Below, in pieces: positions 61,767 through 64,000 of a stretch of DNA of 64,000 bases. Under the pieces are notes generated by a model. The model ran no database searches and had not been told where the DNA came from. It worked only from the letters and a program-made list of their open reading frames with translations. Origin of the DNA: Bacteroidales bacterium SW299 (GTDB taxonomy: Bacteria; Bacteroidota; Bacteroidia; Bacteroidales; Bacteroidaceae); the NCBI GenBank assembly GCA_019550975.1, contig SDWH01000008.1:62001-126000 (forward strand). Reading direction: 5' to 3'. How positions within the stretch are numbered: the stretch's first letter is position 1; each line of letters starts with the position of its first letter. Position numbers and translations under genes: made by a program.

Positions 61767-63422
61767 ATGCTAGAGAGATTTCTTGAACAGACACACTTCA
61801 CTTCGCAGGAAGATTTCATCAAAAATTTCAAGATAAAGGTGCCCGAAAACTTCAATTTCGGGTATGATGTGGTGGACGCATGGGCCGAAGAGCGTCCGGA
61901 AAAGAAGGCCCTGCTCTGGACGAACGACAAGGGAGAGCATATCCAGTTTACATACGCCGACCTGAAGCGGTATACCGACATGACGGCGTCCTACTTCCAG
62001 CGCATCGGCATCGGAAAGGGCGACCGCGTGATGCTGATCCTGAAGCGCCGCTATGAGTTCTGGTTCTCCATCATCGCTCTTCACAAAATCGGGGCGGTCA
62101 CCATCCCCGCCACCCATCTGCTCACCAAGAAAGATATTGTTTACCGGTGTCAGGCCGCAGGCATCAAGGCCATTGTGGCCGCCGGAGAGCCGGTCATCAC
62201 GAAGCACATCGCCGACGCCATGCCCGAATCGCCCACCGTGGAGAAGCTGGTGAGCGTGGGCCCCGAATGTCCGGAAGGGTTCGAAGACTTCCACAAGGGC
62301 ATTGAAAGCGCAGCCCCGTTCGTGCGGCCGGCACACGCGAACGCCAACGGCGACATCTCGCTCATGTACTTCACCTCCGGAACAACCGGCGAGCCGAAGA
62401 TGGTGGCGCACGACTTCACCTATCCCCTGGGGCACATCGCCACGGGGTGCTACTGGCACAACCTGAACGAGAACAGCCTCCATCTCACCATCGCCGACAC
62501 GGGATGGGGAAAGGCCGTGTGGGGGAAGCTCTACGGGCAGATGATCGCGGGGGCGAACATCTTCGTGTACGACCATGAGAAGTTCACTCCGGCCGACATC
62601 CTCCAGAAAATCCACGACTACCGCATCACTTCGCTCTGCGCCCCTCCCACCATCTACCGCTTCCTGATCCGGGAAGACCTGAGCAAGTACGACCTCTCTT
62701 CGCTGGAGTACTGCACAACGGCGGGCGAGGCGCTGAACTATTCCGTTTATGAAACGTTCAAGAAGATTACGGGCATCCGCCTGATGGAGGGGTTCGGGCA
62801 GACCGAAACTGCGCTCACGCTCGCCACCTTCCCGTGGATGGAGCCGAAGCCGGGAAGCATGGGCGTGCCCAACCCGCAGTACGACATCGACCTGCTCAAG
62901 CCCGACGGGCGTCCGGCCGAAGACGGCGAGCAGGGGCAGATTGTGGTGCGCACCGGCAAGGGAAAGCCGCTGGGCCTGTTCAAGGAATACTACCGCGATC
63001 CGGAGCTGACCAAGGCCACGTGGCACGACGGAGTGTACTATACCGGCGATGTGGCCTGGCGCGACGAGGACGGCTACTACTGGTTTGTGGGGCGCGCCGA
63101 CGATGTGATCAAAAGCTCGGGCTACCGCATCGGGCCGTTCGAGGTGGAAAGCGCGCTGATGACGCATCCCGCCGTGGTGGAGTGTGCCATTACGGGCGTG
63201 CCCGACGAAATCCGGGGGCAGGTGGTGAAGGCCACCATCGTCCTGTCGAAGGAATACAGGCCGAAGGCGGGCCCCGAGCTGGTAAAGGAGCTTCAGGACC
63301 ACGTGAAGCGCGTCACGGCTCCCTACAAGTATCCGCGCGTCATCGAGTTCGTCGACGAGCTGCCCAAGACCATCAGCGGAAAGATACGCCGCGTGGAAAT
63401 CCGCCAGAAGGACAACGGGTGA
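61767..63422 (+). CDS. AMP-forming acyl-CoA synthetase (acetyl-CoA synthetase-like)
   Basis: A 551-residue adenylate-forming enzyme. The ATP/AMP signature is [19 protein letters not shown] (about 190-208), followed by ERYGQTE-type [14 protein letters not shown] (about 337-350), [20 protein letters not shown] (about 425-444, ATP hinge) and the acetylatable lysine in [12 protein letters not shown] near the C-terminus. Sequence is closer to medium-chain/AMP-dependent acyl-CoA synthetases than to canonical Acs (about 650 residues). It activates a carboxylic acid with CoA; exact chain length is unknown. Start ATG 61767 has an AAGGAAAAGGA ribosome site. Confidence 0.92.
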   Translation: MLERFLEQTHFTSQEDFIKNFKIKVPENFNFGYDVVDAWAEERPEKKALLWTNDKGEHIQFTYADLKRYTDMTASYFQRIGIGKGDRVMLILKRRYEFWFSIIALHKIGAVTIPATHLLTKKDIVYRCQAAGIKAIVAAGEPVITKHIADAMPESPTVEKLVSVGPECPEGFEDFHKGIESAAPFVRPAHANANGDISLMYFTSGTTGEPKMVAHDFTYPLGHIATGCYWHNLNENSLHLTIADTGWGKAVWGKLYGQMIAGANIFVYDHEKFTPADILQKIHDYRITSLCAPPTIYRFLIREDLSKYDLSSLEYCTTAGEALNYSVYETFKKITGIRLMEGFGQTETALTLATFPWMEPKPGSMGVPNPQYDIDLLKPDGRPAEDGEQGQIVVRTGKGKPLGLFKEYYRDPELTKATWHDGVYYTGDVAWRDEDGYYWFVGRADDVIKSSGYRIGPFEVESALMTHPAVVECAITGVPDEIRGQVVKATIVLSKEYRPKAGPELVKELQDHVKRVTAPYKYPRVIEFVDELPKTISGKIRRVEIRQKDNG

Positions 63423-63436
63423 CCCCCCCCGGAGGC

Positions 63437-63467
63437 TTTGCACGCGCCGTATAATTTTTTATCTTTG
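63437..63467 (+). promoter_or_regulatory. Promoter for the 63.5-kb ATPase gene
   Basis: TTTG at 63437-63440, 19 bases, then TATCTTTG at 63460-63467; the ATG at 63496 follows. Confidence 0.6.
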
Positions 63468-63495
63468 CCCTCCCAACCGTTCAAGTTCAAGCGTT

Positions 63496-64000
63496 ATGAG
63501 CAGACTTTATCCGATAGGCATACAGAGTTTCGAAAGAATCCGTGAGGACGGATATGTTTATGTGGACAAGACTTCCCTGGTGTACCGTTTGGCGACAACC
63601 GGAAAGCACTATTTTCTGAGCCGCCCGCGCCGGTTCGGCAAGAGTCTGCTTGTGTCTACGCTCGAGGCTTACTTCCTGGGAAAGAAAGGGCTGTTTGCCG
63701 GACTTGCCATGGAGCGTCTGGAACGGGAATGGACGGAATATCCGGTGTTTCACCTCGACCTGAACTCGCAGAAATACGAAACGCCCCAAAGTCTGGCCGA
63801 CATCCTGAACGCTGCCCTGACCAAATGGGAGAAGGAATACGGCCGGGAAGAGGCTGAAACCTCGCTTTCCCTGCGCTTTCAGGGGGTGGTGCAGCGCGCG
63901 GCCGAGAAGACGGGGCACAACGCGGTGATACTGGTTGACGAATACGACAAGCCTCTTCTCCAGTCCATAGGCAACGATTCCCTGCAGACTGATTACCGGA
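63496..64000 (+). CDS. AAA-ATPase-like/PD-(D/E)XK protein (PF09820 type), 3' truncated by window edge
   Basis: First 168 codons of a Bacteroides-type ATPase. It opens YPIGIQSFERIREDGYVYVD, followed by the Walker A region FLSRPRRFGKSLLVSTLEAY (about 41-60) and a Walker B-like run VILVDEYDKPLLQS (about 144-157). The family normally continues to about 500-580 residues with a C-terminal PD-(D/E)XK nuclease-like domain, which would lie beyond base 64000. These genes exist in many copies in Bacteroidetes genomes and their role is unclear. It has its own promoter. Confidence 0.85.
   Translation, partial: MSRLYPIGIQSFERIREDGYVYVDKTSLVYRLATTGKHYFLSRPRRFGKSLLVSTLEAYFLGKKGLFAGLAMERLEREWTEYPVFHLDLNSQKYETPQSLADILNAALTKWEKEYGREEAETSLSLRFQGVVQRAAEKTGHNAVILVDEYDKPLLQSIGNDSLQTDYR

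Noticed and set aside
61770-63443. Long open frame antisense to the acyl-CoA synthetase (557 codons)
   Set aside because: GC-rich genes leave long antisense frames; it has no family resemblance and no promoter, whereas the plus-strand gene has full motifs.

Overview
The window is a chromosomal segment of a Bacteroidales bacterium, most likely Bacteroidaceae (Bacteroides or Phocaeicola type). The evidence is the family content (DUF3316, DUF4250, BACON lipoprotein, VirE_N/DUF3987 protein, DUF4248, smalltalk peptide, SusA-like GH13 enzyme) and the promoters: most transcription units follow a TAnnTTTG -7 element, the Bacteroidetes housekeeping signature, often without an E. coli-like -10. The species cannot be fixed from sequence alone. 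Base composition is mixed: moderately GC-rich core genes, very GC-rich genes around 43-51 kb and 57-63 kb, and a lower-GC restriction-modification insert.

Layout. 0-4 kb: 3' end of the topoisomerase IV subunit A gene, a DUF3316 protein, an S41 lipoprotein and tRNA-Leu(UAG). 4-9.3 kb: SDR dehydrogenase, membrane-anchored MutS-like ATPase, acyltransferase 3, rubredoxin, sirtuin. 9.5-11 kb: two tandem FKBP isomerases. 11-17.4 kb: L-fucose catabolism (AraC regulator, divergent fucI-fucA-fucK-fucP). 17.4-21 kb: BACON/DUF4595-like lipoprotein and a TPR sensor kinase. 21-28 kb: TGS-uridine kinase, rpoN, a PAP2-like membrane protein, gcvH, purE, ispG. 28-31.8 kb: CtpA-like protease, three identical tRNA-Asn genes, class II aldolase, DUF4250 protein. 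31.9-38.4 kb: YgjP-like metallopeptidase, MFS and MATE transporters, proC with a small membrane protein, SusA-like GH13. 38.7-43.1 kb: arginine operon argR-GNAT-argG-argC-argD behind candidate ARG boxes. 43.3-48.6 kb: S9 peptidase, sulfatase, methyltransferase, HAD phosphatase.

48.7-57.9 kb is an accessory island. Its left arm is a minus-strand operon of an OB-fold-like protein, a small unknown protein, DUF4248, a 768-residue primase-like VirE_N/DUF3987 protein and a DUF5675 protein. The middle carries a Sau3AI-type (GATC) restriction enzyme and its cytosine-5 methyltransferase. The right arm has two unknown proteins that share a VNGPxxDIHDN motif, a highly structured non-coding region (31-bp inverted repeats around a 40-bp perfect AT palindrome, then seven 10-bp tandem repeats), an HU-like protein and the 31-residue smalltalk peptide. 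No integrase is visible.

58-64 kb: proB, DUF4112 protein, a truncated-looking small ORF, a HigBA toxin-antitoxin pair whose toxin is frameshifted by one base, an unknown helical protein, an XRE-cupin regulator with an acyl-CoA synthetase, and the start of a PF09820-type ATPase.

The least explained material is the island module with its repeat region, and three intergenic arrays of 21- or 22-bp near-palindromic units at 7.0, 22.8 and 36.4 kb.
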